From: a virus
Virus record (IMG/VR): IMGVR_UViG_3300043543_000508
Coordinates: 1-33,464 of that record
Direction: 5' to 3' (one strand)
DNA: 33,464 bases
Shown here piece after piece: positions 16,234-23,195 of this stretch. Every line of letters begins with the position of its first letter. Position 1 is the first letter of the stretch. The notes beneath the pieces were generated by a model that saw nothing but the letters and a program-made list of their open reading frames with translations, had not been told where the DNA came from and did no database searches. The position numbers and the translations under genes are program-made.

Positions 16234-16689
16234 GTGAAGATTCCGAACGAGATTCGTGACGAGGCGAAACGAGCGGGGATTCCACTCGCTGTTCTCTCAG
16301 CGACATACCGGGAATTTCGGGAACTGGCACGAGCCGAGCGTGAGTCGGTCTGGCGGATTCGGCAGCGAGTCTGGGAGTTCTACGCATGGACCCCGCAATG
16401 TCGCGAGTTTTGGCGCCAGGGGATGCATTCCCGCTTCCGGCGCGCCTTCGAGGACGGGGACGCCACCAACATTCCCGGCTGGGACGACGTGGCGAAGTCG
16501 CTGGCGTGCGAATTTCCCGAACTCGCCGGCGAGGAAGACATCGGAGAGCGGCTGTTCGAGCTGATCCGCGAGCCGCATCAGACTATGCCGTCGAGCTACG
16601 CCACCTGGCGGGAAGCGCTCGAGTACTGTCTGGAACGGTATCCCGCCTCCGCGAACTCTGGAGTGGAGGCCGAGGCGGTCCCGTTCTGA
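16234..16689 (+). CDS. Unknown protein in rightward island
   Basis: A 151-residue protein starting with GTG at 16234; AAAGGGCGAGACA lies just before the start. No family is recognised. It is acidic, with several aromatic residues (EFYAWTPQCREFWRQGMH, TWREALEYCLERYPAS), and is probably globular and cytosolic. It is encoded opposite to the surrounding late genes and is followed 17 bases later by the ASCH-domain gene, so the two probably form one small operon. Both look like a moron-type insertion between the ABC-GNAT and terminase genes. Confidence 0.55.
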   Translation: MKIPNEIRDEAKRAGIPLAVLSATYREFRELARAERESVWRIRQRVWEFYAWTPQCREFWRQGMHSRFRRAFEDGDATNIPGWDDVAKSLACEFPELAGEEDIGERLFELIREPHQTMPSSYATWREALEYCLERYPASANSGVEAEAVPF

Positions 16690-16706
16690 CCAGGGAAATA
16701 ACAACC

Positions 16707-17099
16707 ATGCAAGCACTGACACTTCACCGGGAATGGGCCTGGCTGGTCGCGGCCGGGCACAAGCGCGTGGAGAATCGCCGCTGGTCGACCAAATACCGCG
16801 GACCGCTGGCGATTCACGCGGGACTGAAGTCTGATTCATCGGCACGAGTCCTCTGCGACCGGCTCGGGATCGCGCTGCCGGCGGAACTCCCGGGCGGCGC
16901 GCTCGTCGCCGTGGCGGAACTGGTGGACGTCGTCCCCTGGGGGACCCTCTGCGCGTTGGACTTGCGCCGCGATCCGTTCGCCGCCGGCCACTTCTGCTTC
17001 GTGCTGGAGCGGGTCCGCAGACTTCGCGAACCGGTTACGTATCGCGGTCGATGCGGGCTATTTTCGGTCCCGGATGATCTGGTCGACGACGTCTCCTGA
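16707..17099 (+). CDS. ASCH-domain protein
   Basis: A 130-residue protein, ATG at 16707. The N-terminus MQALTLHREWAWLVAAGHKR then VENRRWSTKYRGPLAIHAG (residues 1-39) is the ASCH-domain core: 'L-T-[LI]-x-x-x-W-A-x-x-I-x-x-G-x-K-x-x-E-x-R-x-W-x-T-x-Y-R-G-x-[LI]-x-I-H-A'. A second conserved part, GGALVAVAELVDV, is also present. ASCH proteins bind RNA or modified nucleosides; some are amidohydrolases of modified cytidine. The phage role is unknown. The gene is convergent with, and overlaps by 286 bases, the reading frame of the ABC-GNAT gene. Confidence 0.8.
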   Translation: MQALTLHREWAWLVAAGHKRVENRRWSTKYRGPLAIHAGLKSDSSARVLCDRLGIALPAELPGGALVAVAELVDVVPWGTLCALDLRRDPFAAGHFCFVLERVRRLREPVTYRGRCGLFSVPDDLVDDVS

Positions 17100-18202
17100 A
17101 CTGGGAGTCCGAACCGGCGGGCTTCGTCGACGCGCGCCGGCCCGACGTAGGTGAAACCGGCGGTGATCCGATCCACGGCGGCGTACTGGAACATCTCGCG
17201 AATATACCGCTTCGCGCTCCGGCCGACCGGGGAGGTCATTCCCGGGAGGCGATGCATCCGCCACAGGGGCGACCGGCGGCGGTGGGCGATCATCGCGGGG
17301 TTCCCGGTCGTACTGCAATACTTCTTACCAGTAGCCGCGAATAGACTCGCGACAAACTCGGCTAGCGCGTTCCCGATCCCGACGCCCTGGAAATCGGGCA
17401 GGCAGACCGTCCGGTGTCCACGCCAGTAGGTTTTTTGATTATTAACGGAATGAATCACCGACGTGAAAGCCACGGGCTGTCCACGGTAGAGGGCCGCGAA
17501 GCAGTAGGCGTTCTTGTTCAGGGTACCGGTCAAATAGTGATACCGACGGAAAAGCTGCCACGCCGAGTGATGGACGCGGACGATCGTGAGCGCGATCGGC
17601 GGTCGCCGCCTTTCCAACCTCCAATGGAACACATCCGTTTCCGGCTCGTAGGTCCAGTCGGGGTCCAACCAGTCGATGATGTCGTAGTGGCAGCTGACGG
17701 CCACGAACTGCCGATCGAGTCGGCGGATCGCCCTGGAAATCGCCGCGCTCCCGATCTGGGCGACCGTGCGGTCGACGACCGAGGTGAATTCGTCGATCAC
17801 GACCAGCGGGCGCGGCTCGGCGAGGGCCCGCGCCAGCGTCACGCGGAACTGCTCACCATTGGACAGGCAGCGGAACGGACGCAGCCAACTCGGCGGGGAA
17901 CTGAAGCCGACCGACGACAACACCCCGGTAATCTCCTTGATCGACATGTCCCGCGGGAAGGCGTCGACGATCGATTGGTGCTGCGGCCACTCGAAACCGG
18001 AAATCAGCGCGTCGCCGAAGAAGTGCCGGGCGACGGTGGATTTCCCGGAGCCGGAGCGCCCGACGATCAGGCCGATCCGCCAGGGGCGTTCTTCCAGCGG
18101 GAGGTGGACGTCCCGGACGAACTCGCTGCGCTGCGTCGGCGGAACGTCGAATAGTCCTTCGAGCTGCTGGACCCGCGGCGAACGCACCACGGGCACGGAC
18201 AT
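16814..18202 (-). CDS. ABC-type ATPase fused to GNAT (Mom-like) acyltransferase
   Basis: A 462-residue reading from ATG 18202, which shares one base with the ParB stop (TGATG). Residues 41-175 form an ABC ATPase: Walker A GRSGSGKST (48-56), signature LSNGE (113-117), Walker B LVVIDE (133-138) and H-loop His172. No transmembrane segments follow, so it is soluble. Residues ~205-325 form a GNAT acyltransferase with RRYHYLTGTLNKNAYCFAA, GQPVAFTSVIH and the cofactor loop QGVGIGNAL (272-280). The His-Tyr/Asn/GNAT pattern recalls phage Mom-type DNA acyltransferases. After residue ~369 the frame runs antisense to the ASCH gene and looks unnatural (Ser/Arg-rich). The true end may be near 17100-17060; see the findings. 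Confidence 0.75.
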   Translation of the reverse strand: MSVPVVRSPRVQQLEGLFDVPPTQRSEFVRDVHLPLEERPWRIGLIVGRSGSGKSTVARHFFGDALISGFEWPQHQSIVDAFPRDMSIKEITGVLSSVGFSSPPSWLRPFRCLSNGEQFRVTLARALAEPRPLVVIDEFTSVVDRTVAQIGSAAISRAIRRLDRQFVAVSCHYDIIDWLDPDWTYEPETDVFHWRLERRRPPIALTIVRVHHSAWQLFRRYHYLTGTLNKNAYCFAALYRGQPVAFTSVIHSVNNQKTYWRGHRTVCLPDFQGVGIGNALAEFVASLFAATGKKYCSTTGNPAMIAHRRRSPLWRMHRLPGMTSPVGRSAKRYIREMFQYAAVDRITAGFTYVGPARVDEARRFGLPVQETSSTRSSGTENSPHRPRYVTGSRSLRTRSSTKQKWPAANGSRRKSNAQRVPQGTTSTSSATATSAPPGSSAGSAIPSRSQRTRADESDFSPA

Positions 18203-18888
18203 CACGAGACGAGCGCTCGGCACGTTAGCCCCTCGGCTTCGAACCGTTCGAGCAGCTCCGTCTGGTGCTGCTCGTCGGTGCAGGTGATGACGATCTGCCA
18301 CTTCTCGATCACGGAACCTTCCGGATCAGTGTCGGAGCTCTTCCGCGCGGGTTTGCGGGCGGACTGACCGGCATCATCGTCGGCGGCCCCGACGCCGGAA
18401 GCAATGTCTGCGGCGTCGCGCGCGAGCTGGTCGAGTTCGGCGAGGAAATCGTCCCGCAGCCGAACCAGTTCGTCGTCGCCCGAGTAATCAACTTCGTCGA
18501 GGAGCGCTCGCAACTGTTCCACGTCCCATTCGGCGAGCTCCGCCGTGCGATTGTCAGCGATCGCGAAGCCGAGCGCGGTGTTGTCGTCGTGATCGACGAA
18601 CACCACGGGAAAGTGGGTGTAACGGCAGATTTCCGCGGCGGCTTGGACCGCCCCGTTCCCTGCCAGGATCCGACGGTCGGATCGGCGAACGACCGCCGGC
18701 TTACAGATCCCGTAATTCCGGAGACTCGCGGCGATCGCCGACAGGTCCCGCTCCGCGTGCTTCTTGGCGTTGCGCGGGTCGAAGACGAGCGACGCAATGG
18801 GCACGGCGAGCGGCCGGAGGGCGTCGGCGATGTAGGTCAGGTCTGGCTCTGCGCTGCTTCGTTTTGTCGAGTTTTTTCGTTTCGGCAT
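18202..18888 (-). CDS. ParB-like nuclease/CTPase-domain protein
   Basis: A 228-residue protein. ATG at 18888 is chosen because GGAG sits 8 bases before it. Residues ~28-115 match the ParB N-terminal fold: DPRNAKKHAERDLSAIAASL, RNYGICKPAVVRRSDRRILA then the 'G-N-G-A-x-x-A' loop, followed by VDHDDNTALGFAIADNRTAE and LAEWD. In phages this type is often tied to methyltransferases or other base-modifying enzymes. The C-terminal 35 residues (KWQIVITCTDEQHQTELLER...) form a small domain seen in this protein group. It is coupled by a 1-base overlap to the ABC-GNAT gene, so the two are expected to work together. Confidence 0.8.
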   Translation of the reverse strand: MPKRKNSTKRSSAEPDLTYIADALRPLAVPIASLVFDPRNAKKHAERDLSAIAASLRNYGICKPAVVRRSDRRILAGNGAVQAAAEICRYTHFPVVFVDHDDNTALGFAIADNRTAELAEWDVEQLRALLDEVDYSGDDELVRLRDDFLAELDQLARDAADIASGVGAADDDAGQSARKPARKSSDTDPEGSVIEKWQIVITCTDEQHQTELLERFEAEGLTCRALVS

Positions 18889-19011
18889 CGTCAGTCTCCG
18901 GAAGGAAGGAAGGAAGTACGTTTCACGGCGCCTTAGCAACAAAAAAACTTCGATAGGCGGAGCCGCGAACGTACGGGGGGCTCGGGGAAGGACCCCGGCG
19001 ACCTCGACACG

Positions 19012-19545
19012 TCACCGACGCGGCTCCAGGTCACGCGCACTGTGTTCTCGCGCCAATCGCTTAAGCTCGCCAAACGATCGGGCCCCGCAAATTAGCGTTC
19101 CGTCGGCGAATTCGATCACCGGATATCCGACGGTCTGGCCCGCGCGCTGGACTCGCGCCGGCATCGCGGCCAACGGGCGCTTCTCGACTTTGACACTGAC
19201 CTCGGAATCACCCGTCCCACATTCCCGCTCGACGCGCTGGCACGGCGCGCAGTAGAAGTCGGTCGGCGAATAGATCGTGACGCGCAGCCGTTCTACCGCC
19301 GCTTGCGCCGGGCGCGAATTCTCGACCGTACCCGACACGTCCCGTTCGGACGGTTGATCCGGGAGATCGAAACTCGCGAGATCGATCGCGCTCCCAGACG
19401 GGAGATCGAACGCCGCGAACGAGAGGGCGAAACTCTGCGCCGCCGGCGCATCGAACGCCTCGAACGAAATCGTCTCAGCAGCGTCAGCCGTCGCCATCGA
19501 CGCTACGAACAGAATCGATTTCCAGACGTTTCCTTGCGGGGTCAT
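19012..19545 (-). CDS. Exported thioredoxin-fold protein
   Basis: A 177-residue protein, ATG at 19545. A signal-like N-terminus (KSILFVASMATADA) is followed by a spacer with three copies of an SF-(E/A)AFD-x-P-type motif (residues 27-62). Residues ~85-165 are thioredoxin-like: LRVTIYSPTDFYCAPCQRVE with the redox pair Cys99-Ala-Pro-Cys102, and the cis-proline loop GYPVIEF (Pro142). The fold is clear. It should act outside the cytoplasm as a disulfide reductase or isomerase. It sits directly downstream of a membrane-anchored peptidase and holin-like genes, which suggests a part in lysis. The stop is 123 bases before the ParB start. Confidence 0.75.
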   Translation of the reverse strand: MTPQGNVWKSILFVASMATADAAETISFEAFDAPAAQSFALSFAAFDLPSGSAIDLASFDLPDQPSERDVSGTVENSRPAQAAVERLRVTIYSPTDFYCAPCQRVERECGTGDSEVSVKVEKRPLAAMPARVQRAGQTVGYPVIEFADGTLICGARSFGELKRLAREHSARDLEPRR

Positions 19546-19569
19546 CGTCGTTTCCTTTCCTCCCTGGAA

Positions 19570-20607
19570 TCACTGGAACGCATCCCAGTTGAGGTCGACT
19601 GGCTTAAAGCCCGGAACGGAACTGATCGCGATCACCACGCCGTTCTCGAGAATCCAGCGCGCGCCCGCTTCGTCGGTCCAGCAGGTCCCCGGCGGCTCCC
19701 CTTGCAGCGGCGGATGTCCTGCCGGCCAGCCTGCTCCGTGCGAATTGAACAGGCACCAGTAGCGGCGGCCCGTCGATCCGTCGAACCCGACACACGCCAC
19801 CTGGTGGCCGCCGCCGCGACCCCAGCTCGTGATGCACTGCCGGCCATCCTTGACGACGATTCGACCCGGGGCCCAGGGGATTGCGACCGTCGTAGCGAAC
19901 CCCGAGCAGATCGCGTTCTGCCACTCCTCGAGTGAACGAATCGGATACCAGCTCCCTCCACCGCGCGATTTCGCCAGCTCTCGCAGCGCGGCGGGCGGTC
20001 CCGTGCAGCCCCACTCATCGGCGAGCCGGCCGCTGTAGTTGAAGCCAGCCTCGCGGTAGCTCACCCACCCGCAGCACTCGAAGGCCTCGGCGGCGGTCGT
20101 CGGGTACGCCCCAGCCTGACCACACGGCGGAGACGGCCGGCCGTGGAGCGTCCGCGTCAACCCGTAAAGAAACGGTTGGAACGGATCGTCGACCGTCGTT
20201 CGCCCGGCGGCCAGCGCTTGCACCGCTCCCGTGTGGGCGAGTGCGGTTGCGAGGCCCCACGCCACGCAATCGCCCGTCTCTTGCGGACCCGCCGGGTGGT
20301 CCCGTCCCAGAGGCTTTCGCGGAGAACTCACCTGCCGCACGGCTTCCCAGAGTCGCACGTTCGAGCGCGAGTGATCTTCCTCACTCCCAGCGGCGAACGG
20401 CTCGGGCCGGGCGGCGAACGCCGCTTCGGCCACCGTCGCGAAATCGTCTGGTACGCCGCGAAACCGCTCGTCGAGGTGCGGCTCGACCCGGCGCGTGAAG
20501 ACATACACGATCGCCGCGACGATCAGGCCGGCGATCACCTGCGCCAGAACCAGTTCGCGGAAGTGTCGGCGGCGCTCCCGCCTAAATTGCTCGGCGTCTT
20601 CAGTCAT
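19570..20607 (-). CDS. Membrane-anchored papain-like cysteine peptidase
   Basis: A 345-residue protein, ATG at 20607 (overlapping the previous stop as ATGA). A single transmembrane segment, LVLAQVIAGLIVAAIVYVF (residues 19-37), follows a basic N-terminus, so the catalytic domain lies outside the cytoplasm. The triad of clan CA peptidases is visible: Gln109 and Cys114 in GPQETGDCVAWGLA, His268 in GGGHQVACVGFDG, and Asn288 in CLFNSHGAGW. The domain also holds several other cysteines. This is the only degradative enzyme in the lysis-like region; no glycosidase or amidase was found. It is likely to attack envelope proteins. Confidence 0.75.
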   Translation of the reverse strand: MTEDAEQFRRERRRHFRELVLAQVIAGLIVAAIVYVFTRRVEPHLDERFRGVPDDFATVAEAAFAARPEPFAAGSEEDHSRSNVRLWEAVRQVSSPRKPLGRDHPAGPQETGDCVAWGLATALAHTGAVQALAAGRTTVDDPFQPFLYGLTRTLHGRPSPPCGQAGAYPTTAAEAFECCGWVSYREAGFNYSGRLADEWGCTGPPAALRELAKSRGGGSWYPIRSLEEWQNAICSGFATTVAIPWAPGRIVVKDGRQCITSWGRGGGHQVACVGFDGSTGRRYWCLFNSHGAGWPAGHPPLQGEPPGTCWTDEAGARWILENGVVIAISSVPGFKPVDLNWDAFQ

Positions 20608-21500
20608 TTGGTTGCGTCGCGGAGCGCGTGCTCAATCACGTCTAACAGCACTGCCCACTGCTGGACGTCCTCGCTGCTTAGCGCCCCGGTCGCCAGGAGC
20701 ATCTGGAGCATCGTCTTACAGACGGTCAGCAGCCCGGCCCACTTTGGACCCGCCTTCTTCAGTTCCGCCGCAATCGCGTTCACCACGTCCTGGGGATGAG
20801 TGATCTGTCCCGCGCGGATCTGCGCGGCGAGGGCCTTGGCGCGCTCGGCCAGGGCCAACGCCCCGGCCGGATCGCCGATCTTCCGGGCAGCGTCGGTGAT
20901 GGTCCGCGCGATCTGAAACGGGTCACCCGGCGGGTGCGGGTTCGGCGCCGGCGTCGGCGGGGCTGGACTCGGAGCCGGGGCCGGACTCGGCGGTGGCGCG
21001 GGACCAGGAGCCGGCGCCGGACTCGGCGTCACTTCATGGCAACGGACGACGACCGTCTGCCGCCGCTCATCGAAACCGTCCTCGTTCGACACGAGGAAGC
21101 GGACCTGATACGTGCCGACCCGGGTCAGGAGCCGCACGCGGCGGCCCTGGTCCACCGTGTCGATCTGCTTCAGACCCGGCTGCCGTTCGTCGAGCGTGAC
21201 GTAGAAGCGATCAGGCGCTCCCTCGCTGGCGCTCAGGTCGAACCACACGTCGTCGCCGGCGATGGCCTCCAGCGGCTGACCGGCGATAACCGGCACAGGA
21301 CGCTCGTTGATTTCCGCGCGCACCACGACGACCGGCGGTTTCGCGGCGGCGCTCCCCGCCGCGAGCAGAGAGGCCAGCAGTCCGCACCCAGCGACACGGA
21401 GGCGGGAGTGGCGAGTCTGGTGTGCGAGACTCGCGCGCGCGGCGACCGAGAGCAGGGTCGAGCGAGAAGCGGGTGCGAACTGCTGGCGCAAGGCGGGCAT
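20604..21500 (-). CDS. Secreted Ig/PKD-like protein with PA-repeat linker
   Basis: A 298-residue protein, ATG at 21500. A signal segment (VAGCGLLASLLAAGSAAA, residues ~36-53) is preceded by an unusually long N-terminal region. A PKD/Ig-like domain follows (VIAGQPLEAIAGDDVWFDLSA, RVGTYQVRFLVSNEDGF), then a Pro-Ala linker (PAPAPGPAPPPSPAPAPSPA, ~158-185). A helical C-terminal domain completes it (KTMLQMLLATGALSSEDVQQ). The product should be periplasmic or surface-bound. Overlap with the peptidase start (ATGA) suggests joint expression. It could support lysis or bind the envelope. No enzyme motif is seen. Confidence 0.65.
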   Translation of the reverse strand: MPALRQQFAPASRSTLLSVAARASLAHQTRHSRLRVAGCGLLASLLAAGSAAAKPPVVVVRAEINERPVPVIAGQPLEAIAGDDVWFDLSASEGAPDRFYVTLDERQPGLKQIDTVDQGRRVRLLTRVGTYQVRFLVSNEDGFDERRQTVVVRCHEVTPSPAPAPGPAPPPSPAPAPSPAPPTPAPNPHPPGDPFQIARTITDAARKIGDPAGALALAERAKALAAQIRAGQITHPQDVVNAIAAELKKAGPKWAGLLTVCKTMLQMLLATGALSSEDVQQWAVLLDVIEHALRDATK

Positions 21501-21503
21501 GGC

Positions 21504-21827
21504 TCATCCGTCGCGAGACGTGGGAAACGGAAGAATCGTCGGCTCGTCCTCGGGGGGAATTCTCTCGAGCTGGTCGCGGAGCAGGGCAACCAGGCGTCGA
21601 GTCCGGCTGACGCGAAAGGCGGTCGCGGTCGGCACATTCCGCAGCGCGTCGCGCAGGGCGGCGACGATCGCCGCGCACACGATCCCGTACCCCGCGCGCG
21701 CGGTGTCGTCCGCCAGCAGGCCGGATAGGTCGCAGACGGCCCAGACGAGCAGCACGCCGCACGCGGCGAAGGTTTTCCGCCCCTCGAACCGAGCCGCCAG
21801 TGTCCTGAATCGCTTGGGCATGGTCAT
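21504..21827 (-). CDS. Holin-like small membrane protein
   Basis: A 107-residue protein, ATG at 21827 (another at 21821). It has two predicted transmembrane segments: FAACGVLLVWAVCDLSGLLA (residues ~21-40) and AGYGIVCAAIVAALRDAL (~45-62), then a charged C-terminal tail. Small two-span proteins before a lytic enzyme are typical phage holins, and the position upstream of the secreted protein and peptidase genes fits. The call is based on size, topology and neighbours; family membership is not proven. Confidence 0.6.
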   Translation of the reverse strand: MTMPKRFRTLAARFEGRKTFAACGVLLVWAVCDLSGLLADDTARAGYGIVCAAIVAALRDALRNVPTATAFRVSRTRRLVALLRDQLERIPPEDEPTILPFPTSRDG

Positions 21828-21862
21828 CTCTGATCGCGCGATAACTGCTTGTTACCCGATGA

Positions 21863-22486
21863 TTATCCGGCGGGGGCCGCCAGTTCGACCCGCGCCGGCT
21901 CGATCACGAATTGCGTCCCAGAGACCACGTCCAACCCCAGGGCCTGCAGCGCCTGCTGGCGTTCCCGCCCGCCGCGCCAGGCGTCCTTGATCCGCGGCTT
22001 GTTGAGCTCGGTTTTGACACGCACGACGTCGCCGGCGGTCAACGGACCCCAACTGGCCGCCAGCACCCGATCGACGAGGGCCGCCAGGTGGAACTTCCGC
22101 TCGACCGCGGCCAGGACCGAGGCCGCGTCGCAGCGCCGGCGGAAGCCGACCGCGGGGGGCGTCTCGCTGACGCCGATCCGCCCATGCGCCAGCTCGAGCG
22201 ACTTGCGGCCGGCGGGGAGCTGCCGCGGGAGTTGCCGCTCGGCCCAGTGCGCGAGGGCGCGCTCGAGCTGCTCGGCCCGCTCGGCGAGGGAGACGGTCTC
22301 CCCCTCGATCTCGCACGACATCCGCTCCGCCAGCCGCTGTTTGAGGGCGGCGATCTCAGCCTCGGCCTCGGCGTTCAGTGTCTCCCGGCGGGCGCGAATC
22401 CAGCCCAGCTCGTGGAGCGCGGCGTCGACTTCGGCCAGCGACTTCAGCCGCGGATCACGTCCGAGGGCCGCGGGGCGCGCGAGCAT
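21863..22486 (-). CDS. gam: Mu Gam-like host-nuclease inhibitor
   Basis: A 207-residue protein. The start is taken at ATG 22486 (AGGGATGCC upstream); a TTG at 22525 in the same frame lies inside a stem-loop and is less likely. Residues ~15-110 match the Mu Gam fold: LAEVDAALHELGWIRARRET, then a long coiled coil (LNAEAEAEIAALKQRLAERM). The 'E-x-L-E-R-A-L-x-x-W' helix is followed by ELAHGRIGVSETPPAVGFRR. Mu Gam is a Ku-like protein that coats DNA ends and protects them from RecBCD. A Gam of the Mu family in an otherwise lambda-like phage is unusual and suggests module exchange. Confidence 0.75.
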   Translation of the reverse strand: MLARPAALGRDPRLKSLAEVDAALHELGWIRARRETLNAEAEAEIAALKQRLAERMSCEIEGETVSLAERAEQLERALAHWAERQLPRQLPAGRKSLELAHGRIGVSETPPAVGFRRRCDAASVLAAVERKFHLAALVDRVLAASWGPLTAGDVVRVKTELNKPRIKDAWRGGRERQQALQALGLDVVSGTQFVIEPARVELAAPAG

Positions 22487-22524
22487 GGCATCCCTGCTCT
22501 TGCGGGGGCCGCGAGTAAAGACCA

Positions 22525-22558
22525 AAATCGCGGGGGAGCCTCCCTGCGCCCGCGATTT
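22525..22558. terminator. Stem-loop upstream of gam-like gene
   Basis: AAATCGCGGG (22525-22534) pairs perfectly with CCCGCGATTT (22549-22558) across a 14-base loop, with more pairing possible at the base. On the leftward strand it is followed by TTTTGG, as in a weak intrinsic terminator or attenuator. It may separate the gam-holin operon from the control region, or regulate it. Confidence 0.4.
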
Positions 22559-22573
22559 GGACCCCTGGCGGGG

Positions 22574-22583
22574 GCGTTAACGC
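22574..22583. promoter_or_regulatory. 10-bp palindrome in divergent control region
   Basis: GCGTTAACGC is a perfect 10-base palindrome between the leftward gam-like gene and the rightward regulator gene. It could be an operator for either direction; no second copy was noticed nearby. Confidence 0.25.
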
Positions 22584-22631
22584 TGCGTGCACTCTCGCAG
22601 CCGCTTTCGCTCCCGTCAAGAGGGCTCCGCC

Positions 22632-22919
22632 ATGGAAGTCGACGTCACAGTTCCAATGTCCAGCGAGCGCAAGCACCAGTTGCAGCGGATCGCCGCCCGC
22701 CGTCGCCGGCCCCTCTGCCGCGTCCTCGCGGAGTTCATCAACTGGCGGGCGATCGAGCGGGAAGCGCAGCGCGGCGCGCCCCTCGAAGCCGCGCGTCCCC
22801 CGCGGCGCGGACGACCGCCAGCGAGCGCGGAACTCCCGGCCGAGACGTTGAGCGCGGAAGTCGCCGTCGGCGACTGGATCGCCGCGGGGGGCACGCTCCG
22901 CGACCGCCGCCACGGCTGA
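22632..22919 (+). CDS. Candidate ribbon-helix-helix regulator with AT-hook-like tail
   Basis: A 95-residue protein. ATG at 22632 is chosen because CAAGAGGGC lies just before it; an earlier ATG at 22587 would give a poor N-terminus. The N-terminal segment MEVDVTVPMSSERKHQLQRI and the helix RRRRPLCRVLAEFINWRAIE resemble a beta-strand plus helix-loop-helix as in Arc/MetJ (RHH) proteins. The C-terminal RRGRPPAS recalls an AT-hook. It stands divergent to the late operon, where a repressor or switch gene is expected. No family match can be asserted from inspection alone. Confidence 0.55.
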   Translation: MEVDVTVPMSSERKHQLQRIAARRRRPLCRVLAEFINWRAIEREAQRGAPLEAARPPRRGRPPASAELPAETLSAEVAVGDWIAAGGTLRDRRHG

Positions 22920-23107
22920 CCCACGTCTCCCGCGACACGCCCCGCTCCCGCCCATCCCGCGCGCCGCGTGCACGTCTTCGCATCGCGACCCCTCCCGACC
23001 CACGGCGACCCCCGGCCCCGGCATTTTTTTTCGCGTCGCAACAGTCGGCCGCGCCGACGCTTCCGTGCCACCCCCGCCCTGCCACAACACAAATCGGATT
23101 TTTGTTG
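22920..23107. other. Non-coding stretch before the 23.1-kb promoter
   Basis: This 188-base region holds no convincing gene. It is GC-rich with one run of eight T (about 23025-23032) and a second AT-rich patch before the promoter. I see no terminator hairpin that I would defend. Confidence 0.3.
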
Positions 23108-23136
23108 TTGACACGCCGCCACGGCGACGATAGAGT
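23108..23136 (+). promoter_or_regulatory. Sigma-70-type promoter
   Basis: TTGACA (23108-23113), a perfect -35 match, is followed after exactly 17 bases by TAGAGT (23131-23136), a four-of-six -10 match. It points rightward to the gene starting at 23196 and is the clearest housekeeping-type promoter in the window. Confidence 0.7.
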
Positions 23137-23146
23137 GACGTGTGTT

Positions 23147-23165
23147 GACGATCAAGGTGATCGTC
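23147..23165. promoter_or_regulatory. Operator-like inverted repeat just after the promoter
   Basis: GACGATCA and TGATCGTC form a perfect 8-base inverted repeat around AGG. It lies about 10 bases downstream of the -10 box, so a bound dimer would block transcription start. The protein that binds it is unknown; the RHH candidate at 22632 is one option. Confidence 0.55.
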
Positions 23166-23195
23166 GAGGTCGAACACGAAGGCAGGAGAGTGACG

